A stretch of 7,840 nt of DNA from contig CAMBZY010000141.1 of assembly GCA_945872325.1 (NCBI GenBank), forward strand, positions 1-7,840, read 5' to 3'. Positions within the stretch are counted from its first letter, which is position 1. Every line of letters starts with the position of its first letter. Of this stretch, positions 1 through 7,569 are shown piece after piece. Origin of the DNA: Candidatus Kuenenia stuttgartensis. Lineage in GTDB: Bacteria; Planctomycetota; Planctomycetia; Isosphaerales; Isosphaeraceae. Made by a program: the position numbers and the translations under genes. The notes beneath the pieces were generated by a model. That model did not search any database and was not told the origin of the DNA. It worked only from the letters and a program-made list of their open reading frames with translations.

Positions 1-265
1 CGTTATCGACGAAAGTTCGTAGGGTATCGCCTAGAGTCTGGTGGATTCGGGCCGACCAGACACGACCTGCGCCGAGGTCATCGCCATAGGAGAAGCCTCC
101 GGGAAATGTCAGAATCTGGAATTCTGACAATTTGGAGGGCGATTCCAGAAGGCGATGGAAGTGCCAGATTTCGGATTCAGCTCCAGCCATTTTCCAGGCC
201 TGGGCTGTCTCTTGATCGCAGTTTGTTCCAGGTGCACGCAGGACAAGAGCTTTCGGGGCGACCAT
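1..265 (-). CDS. purQ: Phosphoribosylformylglycinamidine synthase glutaminase subunit PurQ (N-terminal part, cut by window edge)
   Basis: This is the class I glutamine amidotransferase subunit of FGAM synthase. It releases ammonia from glutamine for PurL to use in the fourth step of cytoplasmic de novo purine synthesis. Only the first 88 codons are present. The start MVAPKALVLRAPGTNCDQET and the motif FPGGFSYGDDLGAGR at residues 54-68 are characteristic of PurQ. The nucleophilic cysteine and the His/Glu of the triad lie further on and are outside the window. The ATG at 265 is the only plausible start: an in-frame TGA lies 22 bases upstream with no start codon between. A GGAGAG run further upstream is a poorly spaced ribosome site. 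The gene follows the NYN gene after a 110-base gap with no recognisable terminator, so co-transcription with purL is likely. The family assignment is firm. Confidence 0.95.
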   Translation of the reverse strand, partial: MVAPKALVLRAPGTNCDQETAQAWKMAGAESEIWHFHRLLESPSKLSEFQILTFPGGFSYGDDLGAGRVWSARIHQTLGDTLRTFVDN

Positions 266-375
266 GATTCGTTCTTCATCTCTCCGTCACAATCGTTCAG
301 ACGCGTTCATTTTTTTCGGATGGTAAAACGCGCCGGAGCGAAGGTGGATGCCAGTTCTGATCAATACAGTTCAGG

Positions 376-1206
376 TCAATACTGAGCTTCGTTATAGCCG
401 TACAGGTGGGACGTATGGTCGTTTTCAGACCGATACGCCAGCTTGCGCCGGATCAGATCTGCTTCATAAATCTGGACGACAAAGTCGGCCGCGATTTTCA
501 AGCGGGAGCTGGTCCCCTTGGAGCTTTCTTCTTGTGATCCGCGGCGGAATTCCACCACGCCCACATGCTTGGCCTGGCCTTTGACGTAGTTGATTCCAGG
601 GATCCCATCAGCATCGCCTGAGATCAAAATGGCAATGTCGTAGGTGTCGCGCAGGGCCACCATGTCTACAGCCAGAGAGGTGTCCAGGCCTTTTTCATTC
701 ATACTGTGATTCAGAAGGTCGACTTTCCAGTGGCCTTCCTGACGAATCTCAACGAAGTCGGTTGCGGCCTGAACTCCGAAATAGAATCGCTTCTTCCGCT
801 CAAGAGCTTTTCGCTTGTTCTCATACCACTCGCGAGTTTCACCAAAGCACATGGCCCAGGCTTCGTCGTCGCGATTGAGTTCCGGCGAGGTGATCATCAG
901 TTCTTTGACACGGTCCAGATAGTATTCCTTGAGCCTGACGTTCATATCAAACCGGCTGCGAAGGCGGCTTTCTGCCTTGGGGTCGTTCAGGTCCCACTCG
1001 TCCATCTTGCCAACGACGTACCAGTAAATCCGCGAATGTTGAGGGGCAGGCCACGGCGAACCTTCCGCGAAAGTACGTCCCCAGTAGCGAACGCTCTCTT
1101 CAAAAACGTGACGATAAAACGATCCGTAGTCGTCCACTCGCAAGTTCAGGTGTTTGAGGACCCCGTCCAGATTCGAACCGTCTACAAAAGTGACAAATCG
1201 CTGCAT
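376..1206 (-). CDS. NYN-domain (LabA/DUF88-like) putative ribonuclease
   Basis: This 276-aa protein has the NYN fold, a PIN-like metal-dependent nuclease domain. Visible motifs are FVDGSN at residues 7-12 (first acidic residue D9, N12), a central LAVDMV around D181, and SGDADGIPGI at 196-205 with D198 and D200. These are the expected acidic metal-ligand positions. Residues about 40-160 form a long charged insertion rich in Lys, Arg, Glu and Trp that separates the first motif from the rest, which is longer than in minimal NYN proteins. No signal peptide or membrane segment is seen, so it is probably cytoplasmic. The ATG at 1206 is preferred because GGAG sits 9 bases upstream. A TTG at 1221 (281 aa) would be an alternative, but that TTG directly abuts the GGAG. 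The gene lies between purL and purQ, so it is probably transcribed with them. RNA cleavage is inferred from the family; the target is unknown. Confidence 0.85.
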   Translation of the reverse strand: MQRFVTFVDGSNLDGVLKHLNLRVDDYGSFYRHVFEESVRYWGRTFAEGSPWPAPQHSRIYWYVVGKMDEWDLNDPKAESRLRSRFDMNVRLKEYYLDRVKELMITSPELNRDDEAWAMCFGETREWYENKRKALERKKRFYFGVQAATDFVEIRQEGHWKVDLLNHSMNEKGLDTSLAVDMVALRDTYDIAILISGDADGIPGINYVKGQAKHVGVVEFRRGSQEESSKGTSSRLKIAADFVVQIYEADLIRRKLAYRSENDHTSHLYGYNEAQY

Positions 1207-1215
1207 TTGAAATCG

Positions 1216-1219
1216 CTCC
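1216..1219 (-). promoter_or_regulatory. Shine-Dalgarno GGAG deciding the start of the NYN gene
   Basis: On the minus strand GGAG is followed by 9 bases and then ATG at 1206. A start at the upstream TTG (1221) would place this ribosome site inside the coding region, so the ATG is favoured. Confidence 0.6.
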
Positions 1220-1298
1220 AATGTGCCATTTAATTAATTTCATGACACGCATTTTCTTGTGAATGTGGCTTCAAATTCGTTCAACAGGCATAATCTTT

Positions 1299-4208
1299 TT
1301 AGCATTTGGGAAACCAGTCCAGTGGCCGTTTCCAGGCAGTCTGAAGGTCTGTCACCGAACTGTCAATCAAAATCGATTGATCCAGACCTTTGATTTGTAA
1401 TCGATCATGACCCGGTTGCCCGGCCCCGACCACTTCGCCCAATCGGCCGACTGGCAAATCAGCCCAAAGTTCACCCAGCTCCTGTACAGCACTGCCAGCC
1501 ACTTCCACAACGAATCGTGAAGGAGCTTCGCCATAAAGCAATACGGTATCAATCGCAGCAGAATCTTCGCAGGGGATGTCTCTTAATGAACACCTTACGC
1601 CCAGACGGCCCCCCATGGCCATCTCCGCCAGTGCCACCGCCAAACCGCCTTCCGAAATATCATGGCACGAACGAATCCAGCCTTTGCGGATCGCTTCATG
1701 CAACTTATTAAAGACTCTCAGAGCCAACTCGCAATCCACCTTCGGGATCGGAGCAGGTGCGTTCAAGAAGTGGTTGGCCCACACGGACCCGCCCATTGCA
1801 GCCTGAGTGTAGCCCAAAATCCAGATCTCGTTACCTGCCTCTTTCAAGTCCATCGTCACAGCATCGTGCACATCTTCCATCTGCCCCATCGCGCTGATTA
1901 AAAGCGTTGGAGGGATAGATCGAGAATGCCCGTCGTGCAGGAACTCGTTATATAGACTATCTTTACCAGAGATGAACGGAGTCTTCCATGCCAGCGAAAT
2001 ATCGTGGCACGCCTCAGCCGCTTCCACCAATCGGTCCAGATTCTCTGGGCGTTCCGGATTACCCCAGCAGAAGTTGTCCAGTAGAGCAATCCGAGACGGA
2101 TCCGCACCTACGGCAACGCAGTTACGCACAGCTTCGTCGATCGCAAGTGCTGCCATACGATAGCTATCCACAGCTCCAGAGTGGATCTGTAGGCCACATG
2201 AAACAACGAGGCCACGGTTCGTCTCTTGAGAAGGCCACAGTACAGCCGCGTCGGACGGAGCGTCGGCGCCCACCCCGACAAGTGGCTTTACGACTGTGGC
2301 TGCCTGAACTTCGTGGTCGTACTGACGAATGATCCATTCTTTGGACGCAATGTTCTCGTCAGAAAGCAGTTCCAGCAGCTCTTGCTGATGATCGTGAGTC
2401 GATGTGTATGTCGGCTCAAAGGTCTGAACAGGCACGGATTCTGCCCTTCGGATCACCTTCGGACGTCCCTCATGCAGGAAGTGCATGTCAAGGTCGCCGA
2501 CGACTTCTCCGTGATATTGCAGAGTCAATCGGCCGGAGTTCACAAAGGTGCCAAGTACAGTGGATTCCACACCTTCCGACTCGCTCAAGGCTTTCAGGGC
2601 TTCCCAGTTTTCAGGAGGGACAGCCAGAACCATCCGTTCCTGAGCTTCACTGATCCAAATCTCTGTGTAGGAAAGACCTTCGTATTTCAGAGGCGCATTT
2701 TCCAAGTGCACAACGGCACCCAGGTCCGCGCCCATCTCGCCTACAGCCGAGCTGAATCCACCGGCTCCGCAGTCGGTGATGGCTCGGAAAAGGCCACGGT
2801 CACGTGCTTGCATCAGGACATCAAGGACCATCTTTTCAGTGATGGCGTTGCCAATCTGAACGGCCCCGGAACTGACCACTTCGGACTCGCTGGTCAGTTC
2901 AATCGAGCTGAAAGTCGCTCCGTGGATGCCATCGCGACCAGTTCGGCCGCCCATGGCGACGATCAGGTCACCATCAGCGACGCTCTTCTCAGACATTCCA
3001 CGCGGAATCAAGCCAATCGTTCCGCAGAATACGAGCGGGTTGGCGAGATAGTCAGGGTGAAAAGCGACCGCTCCGTTGACTGTCGGGATGCCCATCCGGT
3101 TCCCATAGTCGCGCACACCTGCCACAACGCCTTTAAGCACGCGGCGCGGGTGTAGAACGCCTGGGGGTAGGCAATCGGCTGGAAAGTCGGGTGGGGCGAC
3201 GCAGAAAACGTCGGTGTTGGCGATCGGTTTCGCGCCAAGGCCTGTGCCCATCGGGTCGCGAACCACTCCGCCGATGCCTGTGTTGGCACCCCCGTATGGG
3301 TCGATGGCCGAAGGGTGGTTGTGGGTTTCTACTTTGAAACAGACGTCGTATGTGTCGTCAAAACTGACCACTCCGGCGTTGTCTGCAAAAACGCTCACAA
3401 CCCAGTCGGCGTTGAGCTTGCTGGTGGCTGCGAAGATCGTTTCCTTCAAGAGGTTACGATATGACCGCCCACGTTTTTCCACGACACCCTTGAGTGTCTT
3501 GTGAGAGCAGTGTTCGGACCAGGTCTGGGCAATCGTCTCCAGCTCGCAATCGCTCGGATTCCGGCCAGAGGTTGCATAATGGGACTGAATGATCCGCATT
3601 TCGTCGATTGAAAGCGAAAGCTGGCCTTCTTTACTGGTCTTGATCAGCTCGGCGTCGGTCATGCCCAGAATCGGCACTTCAATCCGCTTGTATGTGTAGG
3701 TGCCGGACGGCTGGAGGTGGTCGATCGAAAGATTGCCCAGAACGGACATCTCCACAGCATCGTTGGCAAGCAGCCGGCGGATCAGGTCGGGGAGGAATGC
3801 CGATGGACCACTGATCTTATAAGTTCTTACGGTGCGGACTTTATCGACGTTATGGCCGAGCGATTTCAGGATGCTCAGGGCCGTGTCGCCGGTGGGGTCG
3901 GTTACGCCCGGCTTTGGTAAAATATGAACGGTATAGGTCTTGACTGGCGATTCGGTGGACTCATCCGAAGTCGTGGAATGGCCTACTTCATGAATGACTC
4001 CAGTTTCCAGAACTGGATCGAGCAGGGCATCCATCGCGGCTTGGGCGAGGGCTGATTTGTCCATCAGGCCTTCGATCACCAGCCCACGAGTTTCATGGAT
4101 TGACCACGGGCCTGGCAGGCCTAGCTCAACAGCTTCTCGTTCTCTATGTGCATTGGCAGAGGCTTGCAGAGACTCGTTACGGGGCACAATTTCCAGATAC
4201 CAGATCAT
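1299..4208 (-). CDS. purL: Phosphoribosylformylglycinamidine synthase PurL with fused N-terminal PurS-like domains
   Basis: This 969-aa enzyme catalyses ATP-dependent conversion of FGAR to FGAM, using ammonia from PurQ. Residues about 175-969 form the synthetase, with the conserved SEHCSHK (catalytic-type His233), ETHNHPSAI at 294-302, the ATP/Mg loop with DPMGTG at 318-323, DCGAGGFSSAVGEM at 479-492, ISGKDS at 746-751 and SCHDISEGGLAVALAEM at 847-863. Residues 1-160 are extra compared with small PurL (about 740 aa). They read as two PurS-like halves, about 2-75 and 91-160; the second has the typical VTDPTGDTA helix start and ends in LLANDAVE. The total lies between small PurL and the roughly 1300-aa single-chain enzyme, whose glutaminase domain is absent here; purQ is supplied separately. 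The start is 15 bases after the tyrA-like stop, in the same frame, with no clear Shine-Dalgarno. Catalytic assignment is very secure; the PurS reading rests on pattern comparison. Confidence 0.97.
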   Translation of the reverse strand: MIWYLEIVPRNESLQASANAHREREAVELGLPGPWSIHETRGLVIEGLMDKSALAQAAMDALLDPVLETGVIHEVGHSTTSDESTESPVKTYTVHILPKPGVTDPTGDTALSILKSLGHNVDKVRTVRTYKISGPSAFLPDLIRRLLANDAVEMSVLGNLSIDHLQPSGTYTYKRIEVPILGMTDAELIKTSKEGQLSLSIDEMRIIQSHYATSGRNPSDCELETIAQTWSEHCSHKTLKGVVEKRGRSYRNLLKETIFAATSKLNADWVVSVFADNAGVVSFDDTYDVCFKVETHNHPSAIDPYGGANTGIGGVVRDPMGTGLGAKPIANTDVFCVAPPDFPADCLPPGVLHPRRVLKGVVAGVRDYGNRMGIPTVNGAVAFHPDYLANPLVFCGTIGLIPRGMSEKSVADGDLIVAMGGRTGRDGIHGATFSSIELTSESEVVSSGAVQIGNAITEKMVLDVLMQARDRGLFRAITDCGAGGFSSAVGEMGADLGAVVHLENAPLKYEGLSYTEIWISEAQERMVLAVPPENWEALKALSESEGVESTVLGTFVNSGRLTLQYHGEVVGDLDMHFLHEGRPKVIRRAESVPVQTFEPTYTSTHDHQQELLELLSDENIASKEWIIRQYDHEVQAATVVKPLVGVGADAPSDAAVLWPSQETNRGLVVSCGLQIHSGAVDSYRMAALAIDEAVRNCVAVGADPSRIALLDNFCWGNPERPENLDRLVEAAEACHDISLAWKTPFISGKDSLYNEFLHDGHSRSIPPTLLISAMGQMEDVHDAVTMDLKEAGNEIWILGYTQAAMGGSVWANHFLNAPAPIPKVDCELALRVFNKLHEAIRKGWIRSCHDISEGGLAVALAEMAMGGRLGVRCSLRDIPCEDSAAIDTVLLYGEAPSRFVVEVAGSAVQELGELWADLPVGRLGEVVGAGQPGHDRLQIKGLDQSILIDSSVTDLQTAWKRPLDWFPKC

Positions 4209-4223
4209 GATGTTAAATACACG

Positions 4224-5225
4224 CTATTCAGGATGTTTTTTTTCAGAGTCAGGAATCAAGTTCACGGTCGGTCGGCATGTCTGAAGCATCAACTGTTCGT
4301 AAGCTGATCTTCGATGACGAGCCTCAGTCCACCAGTTTTCCAGTCCCGCTGATGATTCGTTCATCAGCAGTTCTCGAAACTTTAACAAATCTATTATCGC
4401 TGTATCCAGTGCTTTGTCCAGTGATTCTCGATTACTCAGGAAAATATCTCGCCATAACTCCCCATCAGCCGCCGCAATACGTGTCATATCACGAAATGCT
4501 CCAGCCGTCAGGGAGTGGTTTTCCATATCCACACACCGGGCCAGAGCGGCCGCCAGAACGTGAGGCAGATGGCTGGTCTGGGCCAGTGCCCTGTCATGAT
4601 CTGCTGGAGTCATTTCAAACAGTTTACAGCCTAAACCTGCCCAAAACGACCGTGCTTTCTGGAGCTGGTCAGGCCGGGTCTGTTCCGTGGGAGTCAGCAC
4701 ACAAGCCTTGCCTTTAAACATGTCTGGTTGAGAGGCTGATACTCCTGAACGTGCCGATCCTGCGATGGGGTGGGCGCCCACAAATGCTGACAGTAGTTGA
4801 GGTTCTGACTCAAGATCGTGGATGATTCCGGCTTTGGTCGAGCCTGCATCCGTGATCAGAATCTGATCTGAACGGCGATTCTGCCAGGCCTGACGGGCCT
4901 GTTCGGCGATGGTCGAGACAGGGCCACAAAGGACCACAATATCGACTTCGGCCATAGCTTTGGCCCAGTCGGTTTCGGCATCGTCGATGGCACCCAAATC
5001 GAGGGCGTTCTGAAGACGCTCAAGACTTCGGCCTAAACCAATCACTTTTCGCGCCGACCAATTTTGATGCAGGCACAGCCCTATCGAGCCACCGATCAGG
5101 CCGACTCCGGCGATCACGATGGTTTTTTGAGCTTCAGGGGAGATGGCGGGAACCCGATTCAATTCTGAATCCAAAAGTATCCTCCGGCATGTTCGACAGG
5201 GGCTATGACTGAAAGGATCTTGCAT
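4224..5225 (-). CDS. tyrA: Prephenate/arogenate dehydrogenase (TyrA family)
   Basis: This 333-aa NAD(P)-dependent dehydrogenase oxidatively decarboxylates prephenate (or arogenate) in tyrosine synthesis. The Rossmann dinucleotide motif GVGLIGGSIG is at residues 40-49. The family signatures GAHPIAGSARSG (150-161), SHLPHV (218-223, with the His pair used in catalysis and binding) and GAFRDMTRIA (242-251, with the substrate-binding Arg) are all present. No chorismate mutase or ACT domain is fused. Prephenate versus arogenate preference cannot be read from the sequence. The ATG at 5225 gives an unconserved Cys/Arg-rich leader of about 30 residues and has no ribosome site. A TTG at 5174 (316 aa) lies 6 bases after a perfect GGAGG and is a serious alternative start. 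It is the first gene of the apparent tyrA-purL-NYN-purQ operon, downstream of a terminator that isolates it from the redoxin gene. Confidence 0.93.
   Translation of the reverse strand: MQDPFSHSPCRTCRRILLDSELNRVPAISPEAQKTIVIAGVGLIGGSIGLCLHQNWSARKVIGLGRSLERLQNALDLGAIDDAETDWAKAMAEVDIVVLCGPVSTIAEQARQAWQNRRSDQILITDAGSTKAGIIHDLESEPQLLSAFVGAHPIAGSARSGVSASQPDMFKGKACVLTPTEQTRPDQLQKARSFWAGLGCKLFEMTPADHDRALAQTSHLPHVLAAALARCVDMENHSLTAGAFRDMTRIAAADGELWRDIFLSNRESLDKALDTAIIDLLKFRELLMNESSAGLENWWTEARHRRSAYEQLMLQTCRPTVNLIPDSEKKHPE
5181..5185 (-). promoter_or_regulatory. Strong Shine-Dalgarno GGAGG inside the annotated tyrA 5' end
   Basis: GGAGG on the minus strand is followed 6 bases later by TTG at 5174, in frame with tyrA. 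The resulting protein would begin LDSELNRVPAIS (initiating Leu codon read as Met), about 14 residues before the first Rossmann strand. This fits the family better than the long Cys/Arg-rich leader made from the ATG at 5225. Confidence 0.45.
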
Positions 5226-5246
5226 GATATCGCATCAAGCGTCTGG

Positions 5247-5269
5247 ATTCTATCACTGACGATCACTGA
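5247..5269 (-). promoter_or_regulatory. Candidate extended -10 with an 8-bp direct repeat upstream of tyrA
   Basis: On the minus strand TGATAGAAT (5255-5247) resembles an extended -10 (TGn then TAGAAT). No good -35 is visible at 16-18 bases. It overlaps two copies of ATCACTGA (plus-strand reading) at 5252-5259 and 5262-5269, exactly 10 bp apart. The operon promoter should lie in this gap, between the terminator and the start codon, but the exact site is a guess. Confidence 0.3.
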
Positions 5270-5335
5270 TTTCTGGAAAAGCCAGAGTGAGGGCTTTGAC
5301 CTTTTTCGTTTCTCGATACTTACATGTTACGAATG

Positions 5336-5376
5336 AAAAAAAAGGCTGACCGGTTGGATCACCAGGAACAGCCTTT
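5336..5376 (-). terminator. Intrinsic terminator after the redoxin/cytochrome/copper protein gene
   Basis: Reading the minus strand, AAAGGCTG (5376-5369) pairs perfectly with CAGCCTTT (5348-5341) over a 20-base loop, and the second arm runs straight into an unbroken stretch of eight T (5343-5336, the first three of them within the stem). It starts 27 bases after the stop codon of the 708-aa gene and separates it from the tyrA operon. Confidence 0.85.
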
Positions 5377-5402
5377 ACGATGGAACTCAAAGTAGAGACG
5401 AA

Positions 5403-7529
5403 TCAGCCAGAGAGTTTTGATGATGAATCAAATTCCGAATGATCGATGAAAGCATCTTCGTCGAGGTCGATCAGTTCAAAGAGGTTATCGATTCGATCAG
5501 GCCGATCTTTCAAGTCAGGGGAAAACGTAATGATGTGATCCATCTCTTTTCGGGAGATTTTTTTATCGCCATTGGAGTCGATGAACCGAAACATCCGGTC
5601 GCGAACACTCTGGTTTGATAAGAGTTTCACAAGTAATCCCGATGTGCCAGTCGTATCAGGTGCTGGAAGGGTGGTATGTATGTTTGCTTCAGAATCGGCA
5701 ATGTAGACGAATCCTGCGACCAGCATTTCATCGGTACTTTCAGGCCCCCAGGTAATCGTTTTGGTTGGGTCGGGATTATCGATATTATTTGAACTGTTGT
5801 CATAAATAGCCGTAGTTTGAATGTGCGATCCTTTGGGAACTTTGATTGGTTTTGCAAGTTGATAATTCAATTGCCATTCAAAGTTCCATTTGGGCACAAA
5901 AAGCAATGTTTCCGAGCGTTGATCAGGATAGATTAACTCATATTTGATCGATTTGCCACGGTAATGCATATGAGGTGCAATCGACAAAAGGCTGATGTCG
6001 AATGGGATCAATTGAGATATCTTTTCCATATGGTTTGCGTCAGCTGCCGGTATTTTAATACCGAGATTCACCATGGCGTGCGGTATTTCCAAATACTTTG
6101 GCTTTGTTTTCATGATCTTGATTCCAAGCATCAATTGATCAGATGTGGCTTCACCTTTCGCTGTATAGTGAATCTGGAATCGCAGCCTCGAGCCTTTTCT
6201 AATCAGCTTGCCATATCCTTCTGCGCTTTTCTCGAAATTATCTCCCGGACCATAGACAAAAATCAGCTCTGGTACGAGATGGTTGTCAAAATCTGATTTG
6301 GTCGCCAATTCCGCGGCGGTATGCGGGTGCTTGGGTGGAAGGACATAGACCAAGGCATGATGGACCACCTCGTGATCCGTCGGTCTCACCTCGATTGCAT
6401 TAATCCAGGTGTCCTCTTCGAGATTGGTCTGGATGGTGCGAACCTGATATTTGATCTTGCCTTGGGCCGGTATTTGGATCGGCTCTTCCAACTGGAAGAT
6501 GCGATCCGGTTTCCCAATATCCCATTCATCATTTTTGTAGACGTGAGCGACCGGAGCATCGGTTGCATCGCCCTTTGCCAGATCCTTGGATGACAACCAA
6601 TTGATCAAGTCGCGTTTTTCGGATGCAGTCAGTGAACGGTCGTTCGACCAACCAGGGTGCCCTTTAGGCGTATTTTGGTCTGCAAACCAGGGAGGCATCT
6701 CGCCACTCTTGGTGACCATTCGAACCATCGACTTGTGATCTTTCACATCCTCATAAGTTTCCAGAGAGAATGGGCCTAATCCATCCTTGCGATGGCATTC
6801 CAGACAGTGCTGCTGAATAATTCTTGAAATCCGATTATTGTACGTGACTTGTTTGAATTCCAGAGTGATGTTTTGTCTGGTTTCCAGCAAGCATCCGGAC
6901 GGATCCGTCACGGCGATGACAATCCGCTCGTTTCGTAGCATTTCCACAATCGCATCTCGCAGCCAGTCGTTTTTTGGTTCCTCCAAAATTCTTTCTTTCG
7001 TGAACTGGTCGTCAAGACCGCCCCGATAGCGAATGGACATGGCGGTGTCGATCAGGAACACTTCCGTCGTGGATCTGGCTCCCATGGCATTGGAGAGCGA
7101 GTCATCTTTGTCCCAGATGTAAGTCAAATCGGCAGGGAATTGGGCTCGAAACTTTTCGATATCTGCTTGTTTGTCTGTTCCATGTGGGTTTACGATGACC
7201 ATCGTCAAGCCTTTTTCGCGAAACTCTTTTTCCAGCCTTACCAGAGTCGGCCCGTACTGCTTCGAAACTGGGCAACTGGTGCTGTGGAACGCGATGATCA
7301 GGCCGTTGCCCGATTTGGCCATGGCCCGTAAATCGACTGCTTTGCCGGATTGATCTTTCACGATCATCGAGGGCAGCAGACCTCCAACATCGGCTTCATC
7401 ACTGGTCTTTTGAGGACTCGCCATTGCGAGCGAAACGCTCATGAAAGTCATGCATAAAATGAACCCACATCGAGCAATGCGGTTTGATTTCGGCCGGTCA
7501 TTCCGACTGTATTGACTCGTGAGTTTCAT
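5403..7529 (-). CDS. Exported redoxin / cytochrome c / PHM-like dicopper / EF-hand fusion protein
   Basis: This 708-aa protein starts with a basic N region, a hydrophobic core at 22-36 and a likely signal peptidase site after Ala37 (AMA|S), so it should be exported. Residues about 46-200 are a redoxin (AhpC/TSA) domain with one active-site-like Cys86 in TSCPVSKQYGP. Residues about 230-315 are a cytochrome c domain with haem motif CLECH (242-246) and probable axial Met278 in GEMPPW. Residues about 340-615 resemble the two-domain core of copper type II monooxygenases: H390, H391 and H454 match the CuH site, and H520, H522 and M602 match the CuM site. Residues 651-662 and 688-699 are two canonical EF-hand loops. 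A role as a periplasmic oxygenase or electron carrier is inferred; the substrate is unknown. A promoter lies upstream and a terminator downstream. By eye the gene is more AT-rich than purL. Confidence 0.9.
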   Translation of the reverse strand: MKLTSQYSRNDRPKSNRIARCGFILCMTFMSVSLAMASPQKTSDEADVGGLLPSMIVKDQSGKAVDLRAMAKSGNGLIIAFHSTSCPVSKQYGPTLVRLEKEFREKGLTMVIVNPHGTDKQADIEKFRAQFPADLTYIWDKDDSLSNAMGARSTTEVFLIDTAMSIRYRGGLDDQFTKERILEEPKNDWLRDAIVEMLRNERIVIAVTDPSGCLLETRQNITLEFKQVTYNNRISRIIQQHCLECHRKDGLGPFSLETYEDVKDHKSMVRMVTKSGEMPPWFADQNTPKGHPGWSNDRSLTASEKRDLINWLSSKDLAKGDATDAPVAHVYKNDEWDIGKPDRIFQLEEPIQIPAQGKIKYQVRTIQTNLEEDTWINAIEVRPTDHEVVHHALVYVLPPKHPHTAAELATKSDFDNHLVPELIFVYGPGDNFEKSAEGYGKLIRKGSRLRFQIHYTAKGEATSDQLMLGIKIMKTKPKYLEIPHAMVNLGIKIPAADANHMEKISQLIPFDISLLSIAPHMHYRGKSIKYELIYPDQRSETLLFVPKWNFEWQLNYQLAKPIKVPKGSHIQTTAIYDNSSNNIDNPDPTKTITWGPESTDEMLVAGFVYIADSEANIHTTLPAPDTTGTSGLLVKLLSNQSVRDRMFRFIDSNGDKKISRKEMDHIITFSPDLKDRPDRIDNLFELIDLDEDAFIDHSEFDSSSKLSG

Positions 7530-7569
7530 ATTCCTAGGACTCTTTCAGATTACGGATTTCATGGGCGTA

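Noticed and set aside
266..375. Gap between the NYN gene and purQ as a place for a terminator or promoter
   Set aside because: No stem followed by a T-run and no convincing -35/-10 pair was found; only a short TCAATAC direct repeat (361-367 and 376-382) that overlaps the NYN stop codon.
706..1233. A 175-codon plus-strand frame opposite the NYN gene
   Set aside because: It is antisense to conserved NYN motifs and has no recognisable features or ribosome site.
1207..1298. AT-rich palindrome TTAATTAA between purL and the NYN gene as a promoter or operator
   Set aside because: The symmetry is only 8 bp and no -35 box with proper spacing accompanies it.
2226..3155. A 309-codon open frame on the plus strand opposite purL
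   Set aside because: It lies wholly antisense to a strongly conserved enzyme, its translation shows no domain-like pattern, and long antisense frames are common opposite such genes.
4236..4243. Run of eight T on the plus strand (eight A on the minus strand) near the end of the dehydrogenase gene
   Set aside because: Considered as a plus-strand terminator or a slippage site. No stem precedes it, no plus-strand gene ends there, and the normal frame already gives a sensible C terminus.
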